A stretch of 64,000 nt of DNA, from assembly GCA_003023195.1 (NCBI GenBank), contig PXRX01000046.1, forward strand, positions 62,001-126,000, in the 5' to 3' direction. Below the pieces are notes generated by a model. That model worked only from the letters and a program-made list of their open reading frames with translations, was not told the origin of the DNA and did no database searches. Shown here one piece after another: positions 54,143 to 62,181 of this stretch; position 1 is the first letter of the stretch, and every line of letters begins with the position of its first letter. This DNA is from Halobacteriales archaeon QS_8_69_26 (GTDB lineage: Archaea > Halobacteriota > Halobacteria > Halobacteriales > SW-7-71-33). The position numbers and the translations under genes were made by a program.

Positions 54143-55095
54143 TGGCGGCCGACACCACCGACCCGGCAGAGGAGTTCGGGTCCAACCGGTCCTGGCTGTA
54201 CGACACCACCCCGGGATTCTACCTCAGGAAGGTCCTCATCTGGGGGACAACCCTGGGTCTGTCGACGTTCATCCTCTTCCCCCTGTACTGGATGGTCGTG
54301 ACGGCGTTCAAGACGACCTCGGAGATCCAGCAGATCCCGCCGACCGTCGTTCCGGAGACCCCGTCGCTCGAGGGGTTCCGGCTGGTCGTCGAGTCGTCGC
54401 TCGCCGCCGGCGGCTTCGACTCGTTCCTCGGGTGGGACATCTCCTCGGCCATCGACATCGATGTCCTGTTGCTCATCGCCAACAGCCTGAAGGTGGCCGT
54501 CGGCGCGGGACTCATCGCCCTGGTCTTCGGGACCATCGCGGCGTACGTGCTTTCCCAGCAGGAGTTCCGGGGGAAGAACGCGATCATGAGCCTCCTGCTG
54601 GCCTCCCTGATGTTCCCGGGGACGGCGATCATGGTCCCGGAGTGGGAACTGATCTCGACGCTGAACCTGTTCAACAGTCACCTCGCGCTGATACTCATCT
54701 ACGGGGCGATGACCGCGCCGTTCGTCGTCTGGCTGATGAAGGGGTTCTTCGACGACTTCCCGGACTCGATACTCGACGCCGCCAGGATGGACCAGTGTAC
54801 GCCGTACGAGTCGTTCCGGTACGTCATCGCACCGATGGCCGTCAACTCGCTCATCGCGTCGTTCATCTTCGCGTTCCTCCTGGCCTGGAACGAACTGGTG
54901 TTCGCGCTGACGCTGCTGAACCAGTCGAAGTTCACCGTTCCCCCGGGCCTGTTGACCTTCGTGCAGGGGTTCAACACCCAGTGGAACGTCGTCGCCGCGG
55001 CGTCGATACTGGTGTCGCTGCCGGTGCTGGCCGGCCTGGCCTACATCCAGCGGTACTTCGTCCAGGGGCTGACGGGCGGCGCGATCAAGGGGTAG
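54142..55095 (+). CDS. ABC sugar importer, permease 2 (MalG/UgpE type)
   Basis: The 317-residue membrane protein of the MalG type has helices near LIWGTTLGLSTFILFPLYWM, LIANSLKVAVGAGLIALVFG, and ASILVSLPVLAGLAYIQRYF. The EAA coupling loop is KGFFDDFPDSILDAARMDQC followed by TPYESFRYVIAPM. The C-terminus (VQGLTGGAIKG) is the classical MalG-type ending. Its start overlaps the stop of permease 1, so the two form one translational unit. Confidence 0.94.
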   Translation: MAADTTDPAEEFGSNRSWLYDTTPGFYLRKVLIWGTTLGLSTFILFPLYWMVVTAFKTTSEIQQIPPTVVPETPSLEGFRLVVESSLAAGGFDSFLGWDISSAIDIDVLLLIANSLKVAVGAGLIALVFGTIAAYVLSQQEFRGKNAIMSLLLASLMFPGTAIMVPEWELISTLNLFNSHLALILIYGAMTAPFVVWLMKGFFDDFPDSILDAARMDQCTPYESFRYVIAPMAVNSLIASFIFAFLLAWNELVFALTLLNQSKFTVPPGLLTFVQGFNTQWNVVAAASILVSLPVLAGLAYIQRYFVQGLTGGAIKG

Positions 55096-55211
55096 GTGGG
55101 CGCCCCCGACCGCCCCGGGACGCGACCGAGGGGCAACCGGTCGGTTCCGGGAGTCCCTGCCGGTCGATCCGGCCATCGCCGGCCCGGCCCCTTCCCAGTC
55201 GGCGACAGTAA

Positions 55212-55219
55212 TTTTAATA
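55212..55219 (+). promoter_or_regulatory. TATA box before the importer ATPase
   Basis: TTTTAATA lies about 27 nt upstream of ATG 55243, giving the ATPase gene its own leaderless promoter apart from the permeases. Confidence 0.55.
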
Positions 55220-55242
55220 CGGGCGGTCACTTGCCGTCTACC

Positions 55243-56436
55243 ATGACTACCTTAGAGCTAGACGGTGTCACCAAGACGTTCGGTGCCCCCGACGCCGGTG
55301 GGGTCGTCGCCGTCGACGACGTCTCCCTGACCGTCGACGACGGGGAGTTCCTCGTACTCCTCGGGCCGAGTGGCTGTGGCAAGACGACGACGCTCCGGAT
55401 GATCGGTGGGCTAGAGACCCCGACGGAGGGTGTAATCTCCTTCGACGGCACCGAGGTGAACGAGGTCAAAGCCCGCAACCGGGACGTCGCGATGGTCTTC
55501 CAGAACTTCGCGCTGTACCCGCACATGAACGTCAGCCAGAACCTCGGGTTCGGTCTCCGGCGGGAGAACGAGGACCGGTCGAGCGAGGAGATCATCGACC
55601 GGATCGAGGCGGTCGCCGAGATGCTGGAGATAGAGGGACTGCTAGACAACACGCCCGCCGCGCTGTCGGGCGGCCAGAAACAGCGGGTCGCGCTGGGTCG
55701 GGCCATCATCCGGGAGCCGCGATTGTTCCTGTTCGACGAGCCCCTGGCAAACCTCGACGCGAGCCTCCGCAAGACCATGCGAACCGAGATCGACGAACTC
55801 CAGTCGGAGGTCGGGATCACGTCGGTGTACGTGACCCACAACCAGGAGGAGGCGATGTCGATCGGCGACAAGATCGCCGTCATGAACGACGGCCGCCTCC
55901 AGCAACTCGGCACGCCCAGCGAGGTGTTCAACGAACCGAGCAACCAGTTCGTCGCCCAGTTCGTCGGGAGCCCGGACATGAACCTCTACGAGGGGACCCT
56001 CACCGAGAACGGGGACGTCTACCGGGTCAACGTGGGGATCACCGAGTTCGATCTCCCGTCGGGACTCGTCCAGGCCGGCGACGACGTCCTCGACGTCGTC
56101 GTCGGGTTCCGTCCGCAGGACCTCTTCCAGTCCCGGACCCGGCAAACCGGTGGCCCGAAGATCGAGGCCGACCTCCGGGTCGTCGAACCGCTGGGGACCG
56201 AGGCGATCCTCTACGGCGAGACCGAGGGACGGGCAATCAGGGCCACCGACACCCAGTTCCACGACCTCGACGAAGACCAGTCGGTGACGCTCTCGATCGC
56301 TCCCGAACACATCTACCTCTTCGACGCGAACACGGAGGAACTCCTCAAGGGACGACTGATGACGGAACGGGAGGATACCGGCGTCGGCGAGGTCGAGGTC
56401 CGAGACGGGGCAGGGGCCGAGGTCCGGGACGGGTGA
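55243..56436 (+). CDS. ABC sugar importer, ATPase (MalK/UgpC type)
   Basis: The 397-residue ATPase has Walker A GPSGCGKTTTLRMIGG, Q-loop AMVFQNFALYPHMNVSQNL, signature LSGGQKQRVALGRAI, Walker B LFLFDEPLANLD and the H-loop VYVTHNQEEAM. A TOBE-type regulatory domain follows (VVGFRPQDLF, LRVVEPLGTEAILYGE, LSIAPEHIYLFD). The tail contains a duplicated short unit (EVEVRDGAGAEVRDG). ATG 55243 sits behind its own TATA box. The ATPase energises the permease pair at 53216-55095. Confidence 0.94.
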   Translation: MTTLELDGVTKTFGAPDAGGVVAVDDVSLTVDDGEFLVLLGPSGCGKTTTLRMIGGLETPTEGVISFDGTEVNEVKARNRDVAMVFQNFALYPHMNVSQNLGFGLRRENEDRSSEEIIDRIEAVAEMLEIEGLLDNTPAALSGGQKQRVALGRAIIREPRLFLFDEPLANLDASLRKTMRTEIDELQSEVGITSVYVTHNQEEAMSIGDKIAVMNDGRLQQLGTPSEVFNEPSNQFVAQFVGSPDMNLYEGTLTENGDVYRVNVGITEFDLPSGLVQAGDDVLDVVVGFRPQDLFQSRTRQTGGPKIEADLRVVEPLGTEAILYGETEGRAIRATDTQFHDLDEDQSVTLSIAPEHIYLFDANTEELLKGRLMTEREDTGVGEVEVRDGAGAEVRDG

Positions 56437-56560
56437 CGGGCCGGAGTCCGGCGCGGATGAACGGTGTCGAGGTTCGACCCCGACCCGGTGTGTCGGGGAC
56501 TCGACGCAGTGCCCGGAGACCTGGAGGGGGGTCCGGAGCCTCGAAGGAGCGACCCGAGAC

Positions 56561-57595
56561 TCAGAGATCCTCGAACCGGAACACCGGCTTGACCGCCCCG
56601 GAGTTCAGGAAGGACTCGAACGCGCTGCCGGGGTCGGTGATGCTGTAGGAGTCGTCGACGATGTCGTCGGCGTCGATCGTTCCGTTCTCCATGAGGCGAA
56701 GCGCCTGCTCGAAGTTTCTCCAGGTCGACCCGTAGGAGGTGGTCAGGTCGACCTCGCCCCTGACCAGCGGGGTCATGAACAGGTCGCTGGACTCCCCGGG
56801 GAGGCCGACCACGACGACCTGCCCGCCCTTTCGCACCTGGTCGGTGGCCATCTCGACGCCGGTGTGGTGGCCGGTGGTGTCGAACACGACGTCGAACCCG
56901 ACGCCGCCGGTAAACGCTTCCGGCCGGTCGTCGATGTTTCCGGACTCCACGTTCACCGTCTCGATGCCGAGTTCCTCGACGACCGGCAGACGGGCCGCCT
57001 CGTCGGCGTCGAGGCCGGAGACGACGACGTTGGCACCCATGGAATCGGCGACGGCGGCGACGAGGACGCCGATCGGTCCCGGGCCCTCCACGAGGACGGT
57101 GTCGCCGGGCGTGACCCGGGACTGGTCGAAAACGGCACGGGTCGCGATGCTGGTGGGCTCGGTTATCGCCGCGCCAGCCAGTGGGACGTCGTCGGGGACG
57201 CCGTGGAGGTGGCGCGGGTCGACGACCGTGAACTCGGCGTACGCCCCGTCGGTGTGCATCCCGGTGATCGAGAAGTTCTGGCAGACGTTTGGCTGGCCGT
57301 TCTTGCACTGGAAGCAGTGGCCACAGTCGTGGATGGGCTCCTCGATGACCCTGTCGCCGGGTTCGAACCCCTCGACGTCATCGCCCACCTCGGTGACTGT
57401 CCCGGAGTACTCGTGGCCCATGATACGGGGCATCTTGATCCACTCGTAGCCCCCTTCGTACCGGTACGCGTGGGCGTCGCTCCCACAGAGGCCGGCCGAG
57501 TGGACCCGAACGAGCACCTCGTCGTCGTCGGGGACCGGAACCTCGTGGTCCTGGAGTTCGACCTCCTCCGGTCCAGTCTGGACTATCGCTCTCAT
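56561..57595 (-). CDS. Zinc-dependent medium-chain alcohol/sugar dehydrogenase
   Basis: A 344-residue MDR-type dehydrogenase. Catalytic zinc ligands are in SAGLCGSDAH and MGHEYSG, and structural zinc ligands in CGHCFQCKNGQPNVC. The nucleotide-binding fold starts at VLVEGPGPIGVLVAAVADSM. It is related to sorbitol/threonine-type dehydrogenases. In the sugar island it may oxidise the starting aldose, the keto-deoxy acid or a polyol. ATG 57595 (MRAIVQTGPEEVE) is the natural start. The gene is divergent from the second dehydratase, and both upstream regions carry the sequence TACAAAGCTTT. Confidence 0.9.
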   Translation of the reverse strand: MRAIVQTGPEEVELQDHEVPVPDDDEVLVRVHSAGLCGSDAHAYRYEGGYEWIKMPRIMGHEYSGTVTEVGDDVEGFEPGDRVIEEPIHDCGHCFQCKNGQPNVCQNFSITGMHTDGAYAEFTVVDPRHLHGVPDDVPLAGAAITEPTSIATRAVFDQSRVTPGDTVLVEGPGPIGVLVAAVADSMGANVVVSGLDADEAARLPVVEELGIETVNVESGNIDDRPEAFTGGVGFDVVFDTTGHHTGVEMATDQVRKGGQVVVVGLPGESSDLFMTPLVRGEVDLTTSYGSTWRNFEQALRLMENGTIDADDIVDDSYSITDPGSAFESFLNSGAVKPVFRFEDL

Positions 57596-57650
57596 AGATG
57601 GCTGGCTACGGAACTCGCGTTTTCCGTTGGAAACCGGTTCGGTACAGTGG

Positions 57651-57759
57651 TACAAAGCTTTTTGGGAGACGGGAACCGGCGACGCCCGACGGGGCCAGGG
57701 TAGTCCCGCCGGTCCTCCATCGAGCGGGAGGGAGGTACGGATCCTACAAAGCTTTATGA
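57651..57759. promoter_or_regulatory. Divergent control region with two TACAAAGCTTT elements
   Basis: TACAAAGCTTT occurs at 57651-57661 and again at 57745-57755, each containing the palindrome AAAGCTTT. The first is upstream of the dehydrogenase gene and the second just before the TATA-like CTTTATGA of the dehydratase gene. They are candidate operators for the island's regulator. Confidence 0.45.
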
Positions 57760-57803
57760 TGGATTCGGGGATAGTTCACGGTGCACGTCCGGAGCCGTCA
57801 TCC

Positions 57804-59015
57804 ATGCAAATAACCGACATCGACGTCACGATGGTGAGTACGGACTCGTGGGGGGAGTTCGTCGAGTTCCCGCTCGTGACGGTCATGAACAAGTACGAGG
57901 AGTATCGCAACGTGGACGGGTCGAACCCCGAGGCACGCCGGAAGTGGATGGGCCCGGTCGGCGACGTCGTCGTCGAGGTGGAGACGGACGCCGGCATCAC
58001 CGGCGCCGGGCACGGGACCTGGGCCACCGGCGCCATCGCGACGATAATCGAGGAGACGCTGTCGAAACTGGTCGTCGGCGAGGACCCCGGGCGTCGCGAG
58101 GAACTGTGGGAGAAGATGTACCGCGCGACGATCCCGTTCGGGCGGAAGGGCGCCGCCATCGAAGCCATCAGCGCAATCGACATCGCCCTGTGGGACATCG
58201 CAGGCAAGGAGGCGGGTAAACCAGTCTACGAACTGCTCGGCGGCCCCACGAAAGAGGAGATACCGTGCTACGCCAGCAACCTCCACCCCGTCGACCACGA
58301 GACCCTGGAGCGGGAGGCCCTCGACTACGTCGAGAAGGGCTTCGACGCGATGAAGATGCGGTTCCTTCACGGGCCGGAGGCCGGTCGGCAGGGCATGAAG
58401 GAAAACGAGGAGATAATCGCCACCGTCCGGGACGCGGTCGGCGACGACGTCCAACTGGCGGCCGACGCCTACATGGGCTGGACCGTCCGCTACGCGACGG
58501 CGATGGTCCAGCGTCTGGAGCCCTACGACCTCGCCTGGGTCGAGGAGCCGGTCATCCCGGACGACGTCGACGGCTACGCCGAGGTCCGGGTGGCGTCGGA
58601 CGTCCCCATCTCCGGCGGGGAGCACGAGTTCACCCGCTGGGGCCACCGGGACCTACTGGAGGCGGGCGCCGTCGACGTCCTGCAGCCCGACGTCCACCGT
58701 GTCGGCGGGATCACGGAGATGAAAAAGATCATGGACATGGCCGAGGTCCACGACGTCCCCGTGATCCCCCACGTCGGGACGAACCCGACGCTACACGTCA
58801 TCGCGGCGTCGACCAACGCGCCGATGGCGGAGTACTTCCCGATCCCGGAGTGGTACAGGGAACAGCAGGACAAGGAGTCGACGTACTCCGACGCCATCTA
58901 CCAGCACCCGCCGTCGCCCGAGGACGGCACGATACCGCTCCCGGACCGGCCGGGTGCAGGCACGGAACTGAACAGGGACGCACTGGACCACTTCGAGTAC
59001 GAGGGCGAGGACTGA
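57804..59015 (+). CDS. Second enolase-superfamily sugar-acid dehydratase
   Basis: A 403-residue protein of the mandelate racemase / sugar-acid dehydratase group. It has a capping domain (FPLVTVMNKYEEYRNVDGSN, GHGTWATGAIATIIEETLSK), AISAIDIALWDIAGKEAGKP and a barrel. Metal-ligand regions are AADAYMGWT, AWVEEPVIPDD and GGEHEFTRWGH (Glu273). The catalytic histidine segment is VIPHVGTNPTLHVIAA. Its ligands look canonical, unlike Asn276 in the other paralogue. It may act on a different sugar acid or on the same pathway's epimer. ATG 57804 (MQITDIDVTMVST) is selected. It is followed by the LLM oxidoreductase gene after 3 bases. Confidence 0.88.
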   Translation: MQITDIDVTMVSTDSWGEFVEFPLVTVMNKYEEYRNVDGSNPEARRKWMGPVGDVVVEVETDAGITGAGHGTWATGAIATIIEETLSKLVVGEDPGRREELWEKMYRATIPFGRKGAAIEAISAIDIALWDIAGKEAGKPVYELLGGPTKEEIPCYASNLHPVDHETLEREALDYVEKGFDAMKMRFLHGPEAGRQGMKENEEIIATVRDAVGDDVQLAADAYMGWTVRYATAMVQRLEPYDLAWVEEPVIPDDVDGYAEVRVASDVPISGGEHEFTRWGHRDLLEAGAVDVLQPDVHRVGGITEMKKIMDMAEVHDVPVIPHVGTNPTLHVIAASTNAPMAEYFPIPEWYREQQDKESTYSDAIYQHPPSPEDGTIPLPDRPGAGTELNRDALDHFEYEGED

Positions 59016-59018
59016 CGC

Positions 59019-60047
59019 ATGAGCGGCGACATCTCGTTCGAGTACAACGTCCCCGTGTTCGCCGGGGCACCCGACGAGGGGAGCACGGAACCGGTCCACC
59101 GGGACACGCCGTGCTACGAGTCGCTGGACTGGAAGACGACTCGCCGCGGGGTTCTGAAGGCGGAGGAGCTGGGCTTCGACGCCGTCTGGGCGCCCGACCA
59201 CCACCTCCTCGGTCGCGACCACGCCGAGTACGAGTGCTGGACCCTGTTGAGCACTATCGCCGGCATCACTGACGACGTCGACGTGGGGTCGCTCGTCCTC
59301 TGTAACGACTACCGCAACCCCGCGCTGGTCGCACAGATGGGTGCCACCCTGGATGTCCTTTCGGAGGGTCGACTGCAACTCGGCATGGGCGCCGGGTGGC
59401 ACGAACCGGAGTACGAGGCCTACGGCTGGGAGTACCGCGACGGGTTCGAGCGACTGATGCGCCTCGACGAGGGGATCCGGATCATCAGGAAGATGTGGAC
59501 CGAGGAGGCCCCCAGCTTCGACGGCGACCACTACGCCATCGACGAGGCCTACTGCGCGCCCACGCCCGTCCAGGACGACCCGCACCCGCCGATCATGGTG
59601 GGGGGCACCGGCGAACAGGTGACCCTGAAGCTCGTCGCCAAACTCGCGGACATGTGGAACACGGACGTGTTCAACGGCGACGTCGAGACGCTCGAACACC
59701 TGATCGGCGTCATCGAGGACCACTGTGACACCGTGGGGCGCGACCCGGACGAGATAGAGTACTCCTGGGACGGCCACGTCATCTGCACCCGCGATGAGGA
59801 GAAGTTCGAGCGACTGGTCGACCTCATGACCCCGATCCAGTTCGAGGAGGAGTACACCGACCAGCCCGACATCACCCGGGAGAACGCCGACGACTACTTC
59901 ATCATGGGCGAACCCGAGGAGTGTGCCCAGGCCATCGAGGACCGCATCGAAACGGGCGTCACGAAGTTCCAGTTCTGGTTCCTCGACTTCCCGGACCTGG
60001 AGATGATGGAACTGTTCGCCGACGACGTGATGAGCGAGTTCAGCTGA
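59019..60047 (+). CDS. LLM class flavin-dependent oxidoreductase
   Basis: A 342-residue luciferase-like TIM-barrel oxidoreductase. Family segments are AEELGFDAVWAPDHHLLGRD, ITDDVDVGSLVLCNDYRNPA, LVAQMGATLDVLSEGRLQLG, GAGWHEPEYEAYGW and PPIMVGGTGEQVTLKLVAKL. The superfamily uses FMN or coenzyme F420. F420-dependent members include glucose-6-phosphate dehydrogenase, which acts on a sugar. The gene starts 3 bases after the dehydratase stop and precedes the mutarotase, so it is part of the operon. An F420-dependent sugar dehydrogenase role is inference; a monooxygenase or an unrelated role is possible. Confidence 0.88.
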   Translation: MSGDISFEYNVPVFAGAPDEGSTEPVHRDTPCYESLDWKTTRRGVLKAEELGFDAVWAPDHHLLGRDHAEYECWTLLSTIAGITDDVDVGSLVLCNDYRNPALVAQMGATLDVLSEGRLQLGMGAGWHEPEYEAYGWEYRDGFERLMRLDEGIRIIRKMWTEEAPSFDGDHYAIDEAYCAPTPVQDDPHPPIMVGGTGEQVTLKLVAKLADMWNTDVFNGDVETLEHLIGVIEDHCDTVGRDPDEIEYSWDGHVICTRDEEKFERLVDLMTPIQFEEEYTDQPDITRENADDYFIMGEPEECAQAIEDRIETGVTKFQFWFLDFPDLEMMELFADDVMSEFS

Positions 60048-60108
60048 CCGGGACCGAATCACGTACCCGACCAGCATACACGACCGATACTTCCAACCAT
60101 TACCGACC

Positions 60109-60411
60109 ATGGAACGGATCGCATTCCACCTGCACATCAGGGACGGCAAACGCGAGGCGTACCGCGAGGAACACGAGAGCGTCCCCGAGGCGCTCGAGGA
60201 GGCCTACCTCGAATCGGGGGCGGGCCTCGAAACCTACAGCGTGTTCGAGAAGGACGGCCACGTCTTCGGGTTCATGGAACTCGAGGACTCCGAGGTCATC
60301 GAGGAGGTGATGGAGCAAAGCGAGGCCCAAGCCGAGTGGGCCGAGGTGATGGACCCCATCCTCGAGGACGAGGACGACATCTGGATGGACGAGGTCTACC
60401 GGATGGTCTGA
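60109..60411 (+). CDS. L-rhamnose mutarotase family protein
   Basis: RhaM interconverts the alpha and beta anomers of L-rhamnose. The 100-residue protein fits the family: MERIAFHLHIRDGKREAYRE, then EHESVPEALEEAYLESG with His22 at the same position as the catalytic histidine of E. coli RhaM. Tyr43 lies near the second catalytic residue, AEWAEVMDPIL provides the tryptophan region, and the ending is DEVYRMV. Length equals the family norm (about 104). It is the strongest pointer to L-rhamnose, or a close 6-deoxy sugar, as the island's substrate. Spacing to the LLM gene is 61 bases. Confidence 0.83.
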   Translation: MERIAFHLHIRDGKREAYREEHESVPEALEEAYLESGAGLETYSVFEKDGHVFGFMELEDSEVIEEVMEQSEAQAEWAEVMDPILEDEDDIWMDEVYRMV

Positions 60412-60430
60412 GCCCCGGATCGTACGGGAG

Positions 60431-60440
60431 AAATTATAAG
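60431..60440 (+). promoter_or_regulatory. TATA box before the amidohydrolase
   Basis: AAATTATAAG lies 26-30 nt before ATG 60466, so this gene can be expressed as a leaderless transcript of its own. Confidence 0.6.
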
Positions 60441-60465
60441 TCGGATTCCGGTGTCTGTTCCGACG

Positions 60466-61347
60466 ATGGTACTCGACATCCACACCCACGCCTGGGGGCC
60501 GCCGACTCCGGACCACCCGTGGACGAACGGACCGCTCGTCGAGGACTTCACCAGCCACTTCTCGACGGATATCATCTACACGGCGGACAGGTTGCTGGCC
60601 GACATGGACGAGGCCGGCATCGACGAGGCTGTCGTCGTCGGCTACCCCATCACCGACTGGACCGACAACTGGTATACGGTGAAAGCGGCCGAGGAGAACG
60701 AGCGACTGTACGCCGTCTCGATGATTGACCAGTTCGCCGACGGCGCGGCCCGGACGCTCCGGGAATTGATGAGCCACGACCGGATGCTGGGCTTTCGTCT
60801 CGGTGCCGTCTGCCCCTACGACGAGATGTGGGAACGGTTCGACTACGACCGGACCTGGCTCCGGGACGCCATCGACGAACGGGCGTTCTGGAAGGCGGCC
60901 AGGGAGACCGACGCGCTGGTACAGATCCTGGCCCACACCAGCCAGGTCGACCAGGTCGTCGAACTCGTCGACACCTACCCGAACCTGGCCTACGCCCTCG
61001 ACCACTACGCGCACGCCGACGCGGCAGACGATCCCGCGGACAGTTACGAGGGGTTCGAACGACTCGCGGAGTACGACCGGGTCGCGGTCAAGGTCTCCGA
61101 GGTCGCACACCTCTCCAACGAGGCGTACCCCTACGAGGACACGTTCGACCACCTCCGGTGGTTGCTCGACACGTTCGGCCGGGAGCGCGTGGTCTGGGGG
61201 TCGGACTTCCCGAACGTGAGCCACCCCGAGTTCGGCGGGATGACCTACGAGGAGACCCTCTCGTGGCTCGACGAGGTGCCGTTCCTCTCGGACCGCGACC
61301 GGGAGTACCTCACCGGCGCGGCGTTCCGTGACCTCGTGGACCTGTGA
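60466..61347 (+). CDS. Amidohydrolase family protein, candidate sugar lactonase
   Basis: A 293-residue metal-dependent hydrolase of the amidohydrolase-2 group, which includes L-rhamnono- and L-fucono-lactonases. The N-terminal HxH motif is VLDIHTHAWGPP. Later metal/acid residues are expected in VQILAHTSQVDQVVELVDTY, YALDHYAHAD and RVVWGSDFPNVSHPEF, the last bearing the terminal aspartate. ATG 60466 directly follows its TATA box. In the proposed route it opens the sugar lactone made by the dehydrogenase. Decarboxylase members of the same group are an alternative. Confidence 0.82.
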   Translation: MVLDIHTHAWGPPTPDHPWTNGPLVEDFTSHFSTDIIYTADRLLADMDEAGIDEAVVVGYPITDWTDNWYTVKAAEENERLYAVSMIDQFADGAARTLRELMSHDRMLGFRLGAVCPYDEMWERFDYDRTWLRDAIDERAFWKAARETDALVQILAHTSQVDQVVELVDTYPNLAYALDHYAHADAADDPADSYEGFERLAEYDRVAVKVSEVAHLSNEAYPYEDTFDHLRWLLDTFGRERVVWGSDFPNVSHPEFGGMTYEETLSWLDEVPFLSDRDREYLTGAAFRDLVDL

Positions 61348-61392
61348 GACCCCGATTGACTCCCGATAGCCACGGGACCGGCCGAAACGTAC

Positions 61393-62181
61393 TCACTCGC
61401 TCGTGTACCCCGCGTCGACGTTGATCGCCTCCCCGGTGATCCACTCGCCTTCCTTCGAGAGCAACAGCACGGCGACGTGACCGATCTCCTCCGGTCGACC
61501 CATCCGATCCAGTGTGTGGCTCTCCAGTGCGTCGTCGAGGACCTCCGCCTCGGCACGGTCGCTCTCGGCGGCGTGTTCCTCGAGCCACTCCTGTACCATC
61601 GGCGTGTCGACGGTCCCGGGATTGATCGCGTTGGCCGTGATGCCGTGGTCGCCGAGTTCCTTCGCAAGCACCTTCGTGAAGGCGACGACGCCGGCCTTCG
61701 AGGCCGCGTACGCGCCCTGCCCAGGGAAGGCCCGGACCGCGGCCGTCGACGCGACGTTGACGATGGCGCCGTTCGTGCCCTCATCGACCATGTGTCCTGC
61801 GACCGCCTTCGAAACCAGGAATGTCCCCTTCGCGTTCACGTTCATGTGGAAGTCCCAGTCCTCCTCTGTCGTCTCCAATATCGGGATCGCCCGTTGGACG
61901 CCAGCGTTGTTGACGAGCCCGCCGATCGGTCCCAGCTCGGAGACGGCCCCGTCGAGGCCGTCGGCAATCGCCGCTTCGCTGGAGACGTCGACATCGAAGA
62001 TGGCGGCCTCGCCGCCCGAGTCACGGACCTGTGCTGCGGTCTCCTCGGCGGTCCCTGGCCTCGTGTCGAATATCGAGACGTCCGCACCGGCACGGGCGAC
62101 GCGGCGTGCTATCCCCGCCCCGATCCCTCGCGCAGCGCCGGTCACGAGGACGTGGCTATCCGCGAGTCTGTCGTCTTCCAT
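61393..62181 (-). CDS. SDR family oxidoreductase, candidate deoxy-sugar dehydrogenase
   Basis: A 262-residue short-chain dehydrogenase. The cofactor loop is VTGAARGIGAGIARRVARAG, with an Asp after strand 2 (IFDTRPGT) favouring NAD. The NNAG motif is in GLVNNAGVQRA. The catalytic serine is in VNVASTAA and YxxxK in GAYAASKAG. ATG 62181 follows a CATAATTC box at about 62211. Between them lies a 10-bp palindrome ACAGTACTGT (62187-62196). It may be the L-rhamnose (or L-fucose) 1-dehydrogenase or the keto-deoxy-acid dehydrogenase of the route. It is convergent with the amidohydrolase gene. Confidence 0.88.
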   Translation of the reverse strand: MEDDRLADSHVLVTGAARGIGAGIARRVARAGADVSIFDTRPGTAEETAAQVRDSGGEAAIFDVDVSSEAAIADGLDGAVSELGPIGGLVNNAGVQRAIPILETTEEDWDFHMNVNAKGTFLVSKAVAGHMVDEGTNGAIVNVASTAAVRAFPGQGAYAASKAGVVAFTKVLAKELGDHGITANAINPGTVDTPMVQEWLEEHAAESDRAEAEVLDDALESHTLDRMGRPEEIGHVAVLLLSKEGEWITGEAINVDAGYTSE

